Of a DNA stretch of 38,324 nt, positions 1 through 7,508 are shown piece by piece (position 1 is the stretch's first letter; every line of letters starts with the position of its first letter). Made by a program: the position numbers and the translations under genes. The notes below the pieces were generated by a model that was given only the letters and a program-made list of their open reading frames with translations, ran no database searches and was not told the DNA's origin. Origin of the DNA: an uncultured Lamprocystis sp. GTDB lineage: Bacteria > Pseudomonadota > Gammaproteobacteria > Chromatiales > Chromatiaceae. The stretch is from assembly GCF_903933125.1 (NCBI RefSeq), contig NZ_CAIZIZ010000292.1:1-38324 (forward strand). Direction: 5' to 3'.

Positions 1-75
1 CCCTGACGGTGTCAGGCCAGGATGGCCTGACTACGCACCCGGCGAGCCCAAGTGGCCGGGATTACGATCAAGGCC
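1..75. repeat. Partial copy of a palindromic MITE-like intergenic element
   Basis: Bases 1-75 match 5740-5814 almost base for base, so this is the right part of the same element, cut by the window start. It contains the GTCAGGCC/GGCCTGAC hairpin. Its outer arm (54-75) is the exact 22-base reverse complement of the left arm of the other copy (5691-5712). No coding potential is seen. Confidence 0.7.
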
Positions 76-96
76 GGCGCCGCGCTGAACGCTGAT

Positions 97-142
97 GCCG
101 CGATGGCTGCGAGGCCCCATCGCGGCCGGAGGCCGCTCCCAC
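97..142. repeat. REP-like palindromic repeat, single copy
   Basis: The stretch carries GCCGCGATGG (97-106) and its reverse complement CCATCGCGGC (117-126), then the hairpin GCGGCC-GGA-GGCCGC and the end CTCCCAC. Bases 109-142 match 2401-2434 with about one mismatch. It lies just beyond the stop of the histidine kinase, a usual place for REP sequences, and directly beside the other palindromic element at 1-75. Confidence 0.65.
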
Positions 143-164
143 GGCGGAGGTTCGGGTTCCGGCG

Positions 165-1586
165 TCAAGCCGCCGCCGTGGTCGGTGGCAACTGCACCTG
201 AACGCGCAGCCCGGGGTGGTTGTCCAGCAGCGCGATGGCGGCGCCGTGGAGTTCGACGACGGCCTGGACCAGACTGAGCCCCAGGCCGCTGCCGGGGGTG
301 GAGCGGCTGCCGTCGGCGCGGAAGAAACGCCGGAAGACCTCGTCATGGAGATCGTTGGGGATGCCGGGTCCGTTGTCCGCGACCGTGATGACGACGGCCT
401 GCTCCGTGGTCGTTACCGACAGCGCGATCAGTCCGCCCTCCGGGGTGTATTTCACGGCATTGTCGACCAGATTCCCCAGGGCCTGGAACAGCAGATCCCG
501 ATCGCCGATCACCCAGGCGGTGTCCGCGGTGTGCAGGGCCAACTGCTGTCCCCGGTCCGCCGCGACCGGTTCGTAGAGTTCGGCCAGGTCCGCGACCAGC
601 GGGGTCAGGTCCAGTGGCGCAAAGGCCGCGCGCTGTCCGCCGGACTCGATGCGGGCGATGCGCAGCAGGGCGTTGAAGGTGCCGAGCAGTTCGTCGGCAT
701 CGGCGATGATCTCCTCAGCCGCAGCCGCGGCCGGGTGGCCCTCCCCGAGGTCGGTCCGCAAGAGTTCCAGCTTGGTGCGCAGGCGGGTCAGGGGGGTCCG
801 CAGGTCGTGGGCGATGTTGTCCGACACCTGGCGGACGCCGGCTATCAGGGTTTCGATGCGCGCCAGCATGTGGTTGAGCCCGGCGGCGAGTTGGTCGAAG
901 TCGTCCCCGCTGCCGGCCAGCGGAATGCGCCGGGACAGATCGCCCTCCATGATTTCGCGGCTGGTCTGGTTGATCGCCTCCAGACGCCGTAGCACCCGGT
1001 GGCTCATGACCCAACCGCCGAGCAGGGCCAGCGCCGCGGTCAGTGCGAGCCCCCAGGTAAGGGCCTCAAGGATCAGTTTTCGGGTAGCCTCCAGGTCGCG
1101 CACGTCACGTCCAACCAACAGGCGCAGATCGCCGTGCAGCGTGAAGACCTGGGCGCGGGCGGCGTGATCGTCGTTGTGGCGCGGCCCGCGTTCGAGCAAT
1201 CGGAAGCGGACCCAGCCCGCGGCGTCGGGGACTCCGGCGGGCCAGCGGTCGAGGTTGCCAATCAGCGGCTTGAAGTCCTTGTCCGCCAGCAGATAGACGC
1301 CGGCCCCGCCGGGGTCGCGGACGATGCGTTCGCGGATCACGTTGGTCAGTCCGGGCAATCCGCGTTGCCGGTATTGCTCGGCCAGACCTTGGATCTCGGC
1401 CGCGATGGTCGCGTCGGTCTGCTGATCCATGAAGCCCGCGGTCGACCAGTAAATGAAGCCGAGCAGGATGGCCGCCGACACCGATAGCAGCAGGACGTAG
1501 AGGGTGGCCAGCCGAAAGCTTGAACTGCGCAGCACCTGGGTCGCGCGCAGCCGCAAGTCGCCGGCGCGCCGGCCGACGGCGGTCAT
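165..1586 (-). CDS. Two-component sensor histidine kinase, HAMP/HisKA/HATPase
   Basis: This 473-aa inner-membrane sensor kinase has TM1 at about residues 24-48, a periplasmic sensor region of about 120 residues, TM2 at about 172-195 and a HAMP linker to about 245. The HisKA dimerisation helix has phosphoacceptor H260 in DNIAHDLRTPL. The ATP-binding domain shows the N box DNAVKYTPEGG, the G1 box DNGPGIP and the G2 box GSGLGLSL. The start overlaps the stop of the upstream response regulator by four bases (ATGA), so the two are translationally coupled and should form a cognate pair. The periplasmic sensor region is not one I recognise, so the signal is unknown. Kinases of this architecture paired with OmpR-type regulators often sense metals, peptides or envelope state. 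Confidence 0.95.
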   Translation of the reverse strand: MTAVGRRAGDLRLRATQVLRSSSFRLATLYVLLLSVSAAILLGFIYWSTAGFMDQQTDATIAAEIQGLAEQYRQRGLPGLTNVIRERIVRDPGGAGVYLLADKDFKPLIGNLDRWPAGVPDAAGWVRFRLLERGPRHNDDHAARAQVFTLHGDLRLLVGRDVRDLEATRKLILEALTWGLALTAALALLGGWVMSHRVLRRLEAINQTSREIMEGDLSRRIPLAGSGDDFDQLAAGLNHMLARIETLIAGVRQVSDNIAHDLRTPLTRLRTKLELLRTDLGEGHPAAAAAEEIIADADELLGTFNALLRIARIESGGQRAAFAPLDLTPLVADLAELYEPVAADRGQQLALHTADTAWVIGDRDLLFQALGNLVDNAVKYTPEGGLIALSVTTTEQAVVITVADNGPGIPNDLHDEVFRRFFRADGSRSTPGSGLGLSLVQAVVELHGAAIALLDNHPGLRVQVQLPPTTAAA

Positions 1587-2257
1587 TGGGCGCGCAGCAG
1601 ATAGCCGGCGCCCCGTACCGTTTGCAGGAGGGGCGGATCGAATTCCTTATCGATCTTGCCGCGCAGGCGGCTGATGTGCACATCAATGATGTTGGTTTGC
1701 GGGTCGAAGTGATAGTCCCAGACCTGTTCCAGCAGCATGGTTCGGGTGACCACCTGGCCGGCATGGCGCATCAGATATTCCAGCAGCCGGAATTCACGCG
1801 GCTGGAGTTGGATGGGATGGCCGGCGCGGGTCACCTCACGCTTCAACAGGTCCATCTCCAGGTCGAGGACGCGCAGGCGGGTCTGCGGGGCGTCCGCCTG
1901 ACCTCGCCGCAACAGGGCCTCCAGGCGCGCGTGCAACTCGGAGAAGGCGAAAGGTTTGACCAGGTAGTCGTCGCCGCCGGCACGCAGGCCCGCCACGCGG
2001 TCGTCCACCTCCCCGAGGGCGGACAGGATCAGCACCGGTGTGTGGTTGCCCGAGGCGCGCAGCGTGCGCAGGATCGCGACCCCGTCCAGTCCCGGCAGCA
2101 TCCGGTCGAGGATCAGCGCGTCGTAGTCGCCGCCGGCGGCCTGCAACAGCCCCTCGCGCCCGTCCGCCGCATGGTCGGTGAGCACACCCACCTCGCCCAG
2201 GGCTTTGCGCAGGTAGTCCGCCAGTTGGCGATCGTCTTCGATCAATAGCACGCGCAT
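1583..2257 (-). CDS. OmpR/PhoB-family response regulator
   Basis: The 224-aa transcription factor has a receiver domain at residues 1-115: acidic pocket EDD at 7-9, phosphoacceptor D51 in LILDRMLPG, S79 and K101 in the KPF motif. A winged-helix DNA-binding domain follows at about 125-222, with REFRLLEYLM and RGAGYLL. The reading frame stays open to 2500, but the family-typical start MRVLLIEDD is the ATG at 2257. No good Shine-Dalgarno is seen before it, and a terminator-like hairpin with eight Ts lies only 14 bases upstream. The stop overlaps the kinase start. Targets are unknown; the Do-family protease gene immediately upstream on the same strand is a natural candidate, by inference only. 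Confidence 0.95.
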   Translation of the reverse strand: MRVLLIEDDRQLADYLRKALGEVGVLTDHAADGREGLLQAAGGDYDALILDRMLPGLDGVAILRTLRASGNHTPVLILSALGEVDDRVAGLRAGGDDYLVKPFAFSELHARLEALLRRGQADAPQTRLRVLDLEMDLLKREVTRAGHPIQLQPREFRLLEYLMRHAGQVVTRTMLLEQVWDYHFDPQTNIIDVHISRLRGKIDKEFDPPLLQTVRGAGYLLRAQ

Positions 2258-2271
2258 GGGCGGGTTATCCC

Positions 2272-2298
2272 AAAAAAAAGCGGCCATCTTCCAGCCGC
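2272..2298 (-). terminator. Rho-independent terminator-like hairpin before the response regulator
   Basis: Read on the minus strand it is GCGGC, a 9-base loop, GCCGC, then eight consecutive Ts. It lies between the protease gene stop (2460) and the response regulator start (2257). It could end the protease transcript, or act as an attenuator in the regulator's leader. The stem is only 5 bp but GC-only, and the T run is perfect. Confidence 0.6.
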
Positions 2299-2346
2299 CG
2301 TCATCGTAGGCTCGGCATGGTACCGTGAAAATCACCCGGCGACCCC

Positions 2347-2434
2347 GTGGGAGCGGCCTCCGGCCGCGATGCGGTGCTACGGTGAATACCGCGCGATCTC
2401 GCGAGGCCTCATCGCGGCCGGAGGCCGCTCCCAC
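2347..2434. repeat. Pair of inverted REP-like sequences (BIME-like)
   Basis: GTGGGAGCGGCCTCCGGCCG at 2347-2366, running on to 2371, is followed about 30 bases later by its inverted copy in 2410-2434. Each half holds the hairpin GCGGCC-GGA-GGCCGC. The right half, including its GCGAGGCC lead-in, matches 109-142. It sits in the spacer between the protease gene and the two-component genes, downstream of the protease stop. Confidence 0.7.
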
Positions 2435-2459
2435 AGTGATCGTCAGCCGCCGGCTGGCT

Positions 2460-3989
2460 TCACGCAGCGAGCGGCACCGCGATGAACATCGGCCGCCCAT
2501 CCTTCTCGATCCGCAGCATGACCGCGCTGCGCTTGGCTGCCACGGCGGCGCGCACGGCCTCGTACACTTGCGCCGGGGAGTCGACCGGCTGTCCGCCGAC
2601 CATCGAGATCAGACTGCCGGATTCGACGCCGGCCTCCGCGGCGGGGCTGCCGGGCTGGACCCGGGCCACGTAAACGCCGTTGCTCGCCGGACGCAGCCCT
2701 TTTTCCTGCCGTAGTTCAGGCGTAACGGAAACCAGATAGAGTCCTAGTTTAGTTTCGTCTTGAGTCGCGGCGGGTTGTACCTCATTCTTCGCCAAGGTCT
2801 CGCTGCCGGGCATGGCGCCGATGGTCACCGTAACGCTCAGCGGTTTGCCGCCGCGCACCAACTCCAGATTCAAGCGGGTGCCTGCCTTGGTGTCGGCGAT
2901 CAACTTAGGCAGATCCTTGTAATCTTTGATCGGCTGATCGCCGGCCTTGAGGATGACGTCGCCGGGCTGCAACTCGGTGCCGGCGGCGGGGCCGTCAGGG
3001 AGGATATCGGCGATCAGCACACCATCCGTCCCGGTGAGACCGAGCGCACCCGCGATGTCCTCGGTCACCGGCTGGATCTGCACGCCGAGCCACCCGCGGG
3101 AGACCCGGCCGTCCTGGCGCAGATCGGCGACGACCTTCTTTACCGTTTCCGCGGGGATGGCGAAGCCGATACCGACGTTGCCGCCGGTGGGCGAGTAGAT
3201 GGCGGTGTTGACGCCGATCACCCGGCCGTAGACATCGAACAAGGGGCCGCCCGAGTTGCCGCGGTTGATCGGGGCGTCGATCTGCAAATAATCATCATAG
3301 GGGCCGGCATTGATGTCGCGACCGCGCGCCGAGACGATACCGGCGCTGACCGAACCGCCCAACCCAAACGGATTGCCGACCGCCAGCACCCAGTCCCCGA
3401 CGCGGGTCGCGCTGGCATCGGCCAGATCGACGAAGGGCAGGGTGCGACCGGCGTCGATCTTGAGCAGTGCCAGGTCGGTCTTATCGTCACGCCCCACGAC
3501 TTGCGCCTGGTGCTTGCTGCCGTCGTTGAGGGTGACGGTGATCTCGTTGGCGCCCTCGACCACGTGATTGTTGGTGACCACCAGGCCGGAGGCGTCGATC
3601 ACGAAGCCGGAGCCGGCCCCCTCCGCGCGTTGGCGTCCCGGCATGTTGGGCTGGTCGAAGAAGTGTTTGAAGAACTCATCCAGCGGCGCCCCCTCGGGCA
3701 GGCCCGGGTGTTGCCGGGGCATCAGGTTGGTGGTTGCGGCCTCGGCGATCACCGTGACATTGACCACGGCCGGCGATACCCGCTCGGCCACATCGGCGAA
3801 GCTCGGCATGGCGGGCGCGACGATGGCGGCCGCGCCGGTCGCGGCGGCCTGGGGCGCGGGGGATTGGGCGGCGACCCCGCCGCCGATCGCCAGGGCCAGG
3901 GCCAGGGCCACCGCGGCGGCGACGGCGGTGCGGGTCAGGGTGTTGCCGGTGCTGGACTGGGAATGCGTTGTCGGAGTATGCGAGGACAT
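2460..3989 (-). CDS. Do-family (DegP/DegQ-like) periplasmic serine endoprotease
   Basis: This 509-aa protease degrades or chaperones misfolded envelope proteins. The start at 3989 (MSSHTPTT) is chosen over 4022 because AGGA lies about 10 bases before it and a signal peptide follows (hydrophobic AVAAAVALALALAIGG, about 23-38). The trypsin-like domain has the catalytic triad H140 (TNNHVVEG), D170 (KTDLALLK) and S244 (RGNSGGPLF). Two PDZ domains follow at about 283-375 and 405-500, as in the Do family. The insert between signal peptide and protease is Ala/Pro-rich. It is divergent from an exported protein gene and upstream of a two-component pair. DegP, DegQ and MucD cannot be told apart from this sequence, so no symbol is given. 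Confidence 0.95.
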   Translation of the reverse strand: MSSHTPTTHSQSSTGNTLTRTAVAAAVALALALAIGGGVAAQSPAPQAAATGAAAIVAPAMPSFADVAERVSPAVVNVTVIAEAATTNLMPRQHPGLPEGAPLDEFFKHFFDQPNMPGRQRAEGAGSGFVIDASGLVVTNNHVVEGANEITVTLNDGSKHQAQVVGRDDKTDLALLKIDAGRTLPFVDLADASATRVGDWVLAVGNPFGLGGSVSAGIVSARGRDINAGPYDDYLQIDAPINRGNSGGPLFDVYGRVIGVNTAIYSPTGGNVGIGFAIPAETVKKVVADLRQDGRVSRGWLGVQIQPVTEDIAGALGLTGTDGVLIADILPDGPAAGTELQPGDVILKAGDQPIKDYKDLPKLIADTKAGTRLNLELVRGGKPLSVTVTIGAMPGSETLAKNEVQPAATQDETKLGLYLVSVTPELRQEKGLRPASNGVYVARVQPGSPAAEAGVESGSLISMVGGQPVDSPAQVYEAVRAAVAAKRSAVMLRIEKDGRPMFIAVPLAA

Positions 3990-4215
3990 GATTTCTTTCC
4001 TGCCGAGCGATCGGCTCATCACGGGGTTGTTAGCGACGCCGGCGAGCCGAGTTGGCCGCGCGTCTTGGTCCCGAAGTGTGGGACATTGCGGCGTCTTCGA
4101 CCTTTCCGGCGGGTTAAATTTTGGTCAGAACACGGCGGTTGCAGCGCGCGGCTTAACTGTGTACCGTACTGCCGATGACACCCCGATCCACCCAACCGAT
4201 TCAAGGAAATACCCC

Positions 4216-4788
4216 ATGAAAAAACAATCGTTGATCCTGGCTATGGCGGCCTGTCTGTCGCTCGGTGCCGTTGGCCTCATGCCCGTGGCCAGTGCCGATA
4301 CCACGACTCCGCTCGCCGGCGCGGTCACTGTTTCCGAACTGACCGGTGAGGTCGTGGCGATCAACAAGGAGACGCGCCAGATGACGATCCGGACCCCGGA
4401 CGGCTCGTTCGAGGTTCTGGATATCCCCGCCGAGGTCAAGCGGATCGACCACATTGAAGTCGGCAACAAGGTCGCGATCACCGAAACCGAGGCGGTGCTG
4501 GTCGACGTGGAAAAGGGCCGCGACGCGGGTTCCATGGGCTCGGTCGAGAAGACCACGGTGAAGCCGGAGGCGGGGACCAAGCCGGCCGGGACCATCACCA
4601 CCAAGCTGAAGCTTTACGGCAAGGTGGAATCAGTCGATCGGGCCGCGTCCCAGGTCACTATTCGGGGGCCGGAAAAGCTGGTCACCCTGTCCGTGAAGGA
4701 CAAAGCCATCCTCGATCAGCTCAAGCCGGGTGATGGGGTCATTGCCACCTATGTGCGCACCATCACCGGCAAGGTCACTTTCAACTAA
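4216..4788 (+). CDS. Exported protein of unknown function with two internal repeats
   Basis: The 190-aa protein starts at the ATG at 4216 behind AAGGAAAT. It has a clear signal peptide (MKKQSLILAMAACLSLGAVG, cleavage probably after ASA near 29). Two similar beta-rich units follow: GEVVAINKETRQMTIRTPDG (about 42-61) with VGNKVAIT, and GKVESVDRAASQVTIRGPEK (about 135-154) with PGDGVIATYV. The repeat pattern G-x-V-x-x-(I/V)-(N/D) suggests small barrel-like modules, possibly OB-like, but I do not recognise the family. It should be periplasmic. The gene is divergent from the Do protease and followed by a strong hairpin. No catalytic motif is seen. Confidence 0.85.
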   Translation: MKKQSLILAMAACLSLGAVGLMPVASADTTTPLAGAVTVSELTGEVVAINKETRQMTIRTPDGSFEVLDIPAEVKRIDHIEVGNKVAITETEAVLVDVEKGRDAGSMGSVEKTTVKPEAGTKPAGTITTKLKLYGKVESVDRAASQVTIRGPEKLVTLSVKDKAILDQLKPGDGVIATYVRTITGKVTFN

Positions 4789-4827
4789 GGTGATTGACCG
4801 GCGCGCCCGGCGGCGGGCCGGTTCACC
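4789..4827 (+). other. Stable hairpin right after the exported-protein stop codon
   Basis: GGTGA (4789-4793) and ACCGGC (4797-4802) pair with the continuous arm GCCGGTTCACC (4817-4827), giving 11 pairs with a 3-base bulge. There is no T run, so it is not a canonical terminator. It may protect the 3' end of the upstream message or separate expression of the downstream 62-aa gene, whose GGGAGA lies just beyond it. Confidence 0.5.
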
Positions 4828-4844
4828 GTAACCGGGAGACTGAC

Positions 4845-5033
4845 ATGCAGCCGATCGAGCAGATCGAAATGGATCGCTATCGGGCGGAACTGGATGACGA
4901 CGTCCGGCACCTGGTGAATAAATACTCCAGGATCATGGGATGGGATGTGCCGGAGCTTGATGAAGTGGCCGCCCGCGCCCTGATCCTGCAGGCCCTGCGC
5001 GATGCGGTCGCCAAGGTTGAGGCGGTCAAGTAA
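4845..5033 (+). CDS. Small conserved-looking protein, 62 aa, function unknown
   Basis: The 62-aa product begins MQPIEQIEMDRYR at the ATG at 4845, with GGGAGA about 6 bases upstream. The frame is open from 4794, but that extension has no ribosome site. It is acidic and mostly helical by composition, with VRHLVNKYSRIMGWDVPELD and then an Ala-rich helix, ARALILQALRDAVAKVEAVK. It has no signal peptide or membrane segment. I do not recognise the family. It lies between the exported two-repeat protein and the DUF1269 protein and may be in their transcript. Confidence 0.7.
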   Translation: MQPIEQIEMDRYRAELDDDVRHLVNKYSRIMGWDVPELDEVAARALILQALRDAVAKVEAVK

Positions 5034-5137
5034 AGGGTCCAGTCGTTGTCGTTAGTGAAAGATTCCCAGGGCGCGATCGTCACGCCTCGCCGCTCCCTTA
5101 TCCACCCACGCGAAACAGCAATCAAGAGGAAGAACCA

Positions 5138-5632
5138 GTGAGCAATCTGATCGTTATCTCCTTTCCGGAAGAGCAGCTTGCATTCGAGATGCGCGCCGCA
5201 CTCGTCAATTTGCAAAAGGAATATCTGATCGAGATGGAAGACGTGGTGATCGTCACCAAGGACGCGAAAGACAAGGTCAAGCTGCATCAGGCGATGAACC
5301 TGACTGCCGCGGGTGCGGCCACCGGCAGTTTCTGGGGCCTGCTGATCGGGCTGCTGTTCCTTAATCCGCTGCTGGGTGCGGCAGTCGGCGCCGGCGCCGG
5401 TGCGCTATCCGGACGCTTCACCGATTTGGGCATCAACGATCAATTTATGAAAGACCTGGCCGAGGGCTTCCAGCCGGGCTGCGCCGCAATCTTCATCCTG
5501 GTGCGCAAGGCCACGGCGGATAAGGTCCTGGAAGGGCTGGAGCAGTTCAAGGGTAAGGGCAAGGTGATCCAGACCTCCTTGACCAAGGATGACGATGCCA
5601 CGCTGCGCGCCTTCATCGAGGCACAATCTTGA
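5138..5632 (+). CDS. DUF1269-family glycine-zipper membrane protein
   Basis: The 164-aa protein starts at GTG 5138 behind AGAGGAAG. The N-terminal part (1-50) is an alpha/beta module, MSNLIVISFPEEQLAFEM. A Gly/Ala-rich hydrophobic hairpin at about 56-92 (TAAGAATGSFWGLLIGLLF, then LGAAVGAGAGALSG) is the hallmark of DUF1269 proteins. The C-terminal half contains FILVRKATADKVLEGL. The family is widespread in proteobacteria and its molecular role is not established; membrane association is inferred from the glycine zipper. The small 62-aa gene precedes it by about 100 bases. A short hairpin (5673-5690) and a palindromic element lie downstream. Confidence 0.88.
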   Translation: MSNLIVISFPEEQLAFEMRAALVNLQKEYLIEMEDVVIVTKDAKDKVKLHQAMNLTAAGAATGSFWGLLIGLLFLNPLLGAAVGAGAGALSGRFTDLGINDQFMKDLAEGFQPGCAAIFILVRKATADKVLEGLEQFKGKGKVIQTSLTKDDDATLRAFIEAQS

Positions 5633-5672
5633 GGTGATTGCCGGGTAAGGATCGACGGACCTGTGCTGTGGG

Positions 5673-5690
5673 GGGCGACCAAAGTCGCCC
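5673..5690 (+). terminator. Short GC hairpin after the DUF1269 gene
   Basis: GGGCGAC, loop CAAA, GTCGCCC is a perfect 7-bp stem 40 bases after the DUF1269 stop. It lacks a T run, so termination is doubtful. The arm resembles the GTCGCCCCTACA sequence found at 5816-5827 and 27811-27822, so it may instead be the edge of a repeat. Confidence 0.35.
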
Positions 5691-5814
5691 GGCCTTGATC
5701 GTAATCCCGGCCGGCGGCGTGCGTAGTCAGGGCTTCCAGCCCTGACGGTGTCAGGCCAGGATGGCCTGACTACGCACCCGGCGAGCCCAAGTGGCCGGAA
5801 TCTTGATCAAGGCC
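5691..5814. mobile_element. MITE-like palindromic element with inverted ends and two hairpins
   Basis: The outer arms, 5691-5712 and 5793-5814, are inverted copies (18 of 22 bases match). Inside them TGCGTAGTCAGG (5720-5731) and CCTGACTACGCA (5765-5776) are a perfect inverted pair. They enclose two hairpins, TCAGGGCT-tcc-AGCCCTGA (5727-5745) and GTCAGGCC-aggat-GGCCTGAC (5750-5770). It has no coding capacity. A second partial copy starts the window, and a decayed fragment may lie at 4041-4068. Movement by a transposase acting in trans is inference; REP-type origin is the alternative. No target duplication is obvious. Confidence 0.6.
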
Positions 5815-5913
5815 AGTCGCCCCTACATCCCTGCAGATTTTGCAGGTATGCGCAGTCCGGATGCGCAAGCCCGGGAATTGCCTAACACCATCACTGCCAG
5901 CGCCAGGAGCCCC

Positions 5914-7395
5914 ATGCAGCACGCCCAGCCTTTTTCACTCTGCACCAGCCCATTGCGATCGGCCGCTGCCCTGGCCGCGCTGTTTATCGTCAATCCGGGA
6001 GCCGCCATGGAGACCACCGACACCGCCGCGACCATCCAGGAACAGCGGATTGATGACACCGCGCAGCAGGCACTGGCCGTCACGATTTACAACGACAATC
6101 TCGCGCTGGTGAAGGACCTGCGTGAACTCACGCTGGTCCAGGGCGAGAACCGGCTTGCCTGGCGCAACTGCTCCGGTCAGATCAGGCCCGAGACCGCGCT
6201 CCTCTCCGCGACCTCGGGGACCGCCGCGGTCACCCTGTTGGAGCAGAATTTCGATTTCGATCTGCTGACTCCGCAGAGCCTGCTCAAGAAATACGTCGGC
6301 CGCAAGGTGCAGGCCATCCGCACCGCGGACGACGGGGTGCGGACGACCGAGGATGCCACCGTGCTTGCCACCAATGAGGGTGTCGTTCTGCGCTATGCCG
6401 ACCGGATTGAAACGGATGTCGTCGGTCATCTTGCGTTCCCGGACCTGCCGGCGGACCTGCGGGATCAGCCGACTTTGGTCCTGCATCTGGAGGCCGCGCA
6501 GGCCGGTACCGGCACTTTCGAGTTGTCCTATCTGACCGGCGGGCTGTCCTGGAAAGCCGATTACGTGGCCGATCTGGCCGCCGACGGCAAATCGATGGAC
6601 CTGAACGGTTGGGTGACGCTGACCAACAGCAGCGGGGTCGCCTATCGCCAGGCTAAGCTGCAACTGGTGGCGGGTGAGGTCAATCAGGTCCGGCCGGACC
6701 TGCCGCCGCCGATGATGGCGCGCACGATGGCCGCGCCGGCTGCCGCCCCGATGCCGCAGGAGGAGGCCCTGGACGAATACCATCTGTACACCCTGGCACG
6801 CCCTACGGACGTTCTCAACAATCAGACGAAGCAGGTGGCGCTGCTCTCCGCCCCGCGGATCCCGGTGACGCGGGAACTGGTGGTCCGCGGGCAGCCCTAC
6901 AGTTACCAGTCCCAGTCCGCGGATGGTTGGAACAAACTGCCGGTCGCCTCGACCCTGAACTTCACGAATCAGGGCGGGAGCCTCGGCGTTCCCTTGCCGG
7001 AAGGGGTGGTGCGGGTCTACTCCAAAGACAGCCGCGGCAATGCCCAATTCATCGGCGAGGATCGCATCGATCACACTCCGAAAAACGAGACGGTCACTCT
7101 GAAGCTCGGCGAGAGCTTCGACGTGACCGTTCGGCGCAAGCAGACCGAATTCAAAAAACTCAGCGGCTCGAGCGCCTACAACTACGCCTATGAGGCCGCT
7201 TTCGCGCTGGAGATCAAGAACGCCAAGCCCGACGCGGTGACGGTCAAGGTCGTTGAGGACATTCCCGGCGACTGGAAAATGGTCCAGCAGAGTCAGTCTC
7301 ACACCAAAGAGGCGTCCAACCTCGTTTCCTGGCAGGTCCAGGTTCCTGCTGATGGCGCCGCCACGCTCAGTTGGCGGGTGCAGACCCGGTTCTGA
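5914..7395 (+). CDS. Exported DUF4139 domain-containing protein
   Basis: This 493-aa protein starts at ATG 5914 behind CCAGGAGCCCC; the frame is open from 5791, but that part crosses the palindromic element. A signal peptide (CTSPLRSAAALAALFIVNPG, about 10-29) is followed by the N-terminal module VTIYNDNLALVKDLRELTL typical of DUF4140/DUF4139 proteins. The DUF4139 region (about 200-490) has GGLSWKADYVADL, SYNYAYEA-like SSAYNYAYEAAF and a final beta domain (VVEDIPGDWKM, LSWRVQ). A Pro/Ala/Met-rich linker lies near 265-290. The family is periplasmic or extracellular with no known enzymatic role. It sits where mutL often precedes miaA in gammaproteobacteria. Confidence 0.9.
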   Translation: MQHAQPFSLCTSPLRSAAALAALFIVNPGAAMETTDTAATIQEQRIDDTAQQALAVTIYNDNLALVKDLRELTLVQGENRLAWRNCSGQIRPETALLSATSGTAAVTLLEQNFDFDLLTPQSLLKKYVGRKVQAIRTADDGVRTTEDATVLATNEGVVLRYADRIETDVVGHLAFPDLPADLRDQPTLVLHLEAAQAGTGTFELSYLTGGLSWKADYVADLAADGKSMDLNGWVTLTNSSGVAYRQAKLQLVAGEVNQVRPDLPPPMMARTMAAPAAAPMPQEEALDEYHLYTLARPTDVLNNQTKQVALLSAPRIPVTRELVVRGQPYSYQSQSADGWNKLPVASTLNFTNQGGSLGVPLPEGVVRVYSKDSRGNAQFIGEDRIDHTPKNETVTLKLGESFDVTVRRKQTEFKKLSGSSAYNYAYEAAFALEIKNAKPDAVTVKVVEDIPGDWKMVQQSQSHTKEASNLVSWQVQVPADGAATLSWRVQTRF

Positions 7396-7508
7396 CGCCT
7401 TTCGACGCGTTCAGGTGATGCGCGGACCACCGTTCGGCAGACCCGCTGCGGCCATGGGTGCGGCGGTAAGGGCGCGGGGGCGGTGGGAACGCGACGCGAG
7501 GTTGGCGA

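Noticed and set aside
2760-4178. Long plus-strand open frame (472 codons) opposite the Do protease
   Set aside because: It is antisense to a protein with a full catalytic triad and PDZ domains; its translation is low-complexity Gly/Asp/Arg with no family motif. GC-rich third positions produce such shadows.
5042-5055. GTCGTTGTCGTT resembling the 27.55-kb hexamer array
   Set aside because: Only two units, without the GTAATCGG frame; too short to call a copy.
5935-7302. Minus-strand open frame of 455 codons opposite the DUF4139 gene
   Set aside because: The plus strand has a signal peptide, ribosome site and family motifs; the minus frame has none.
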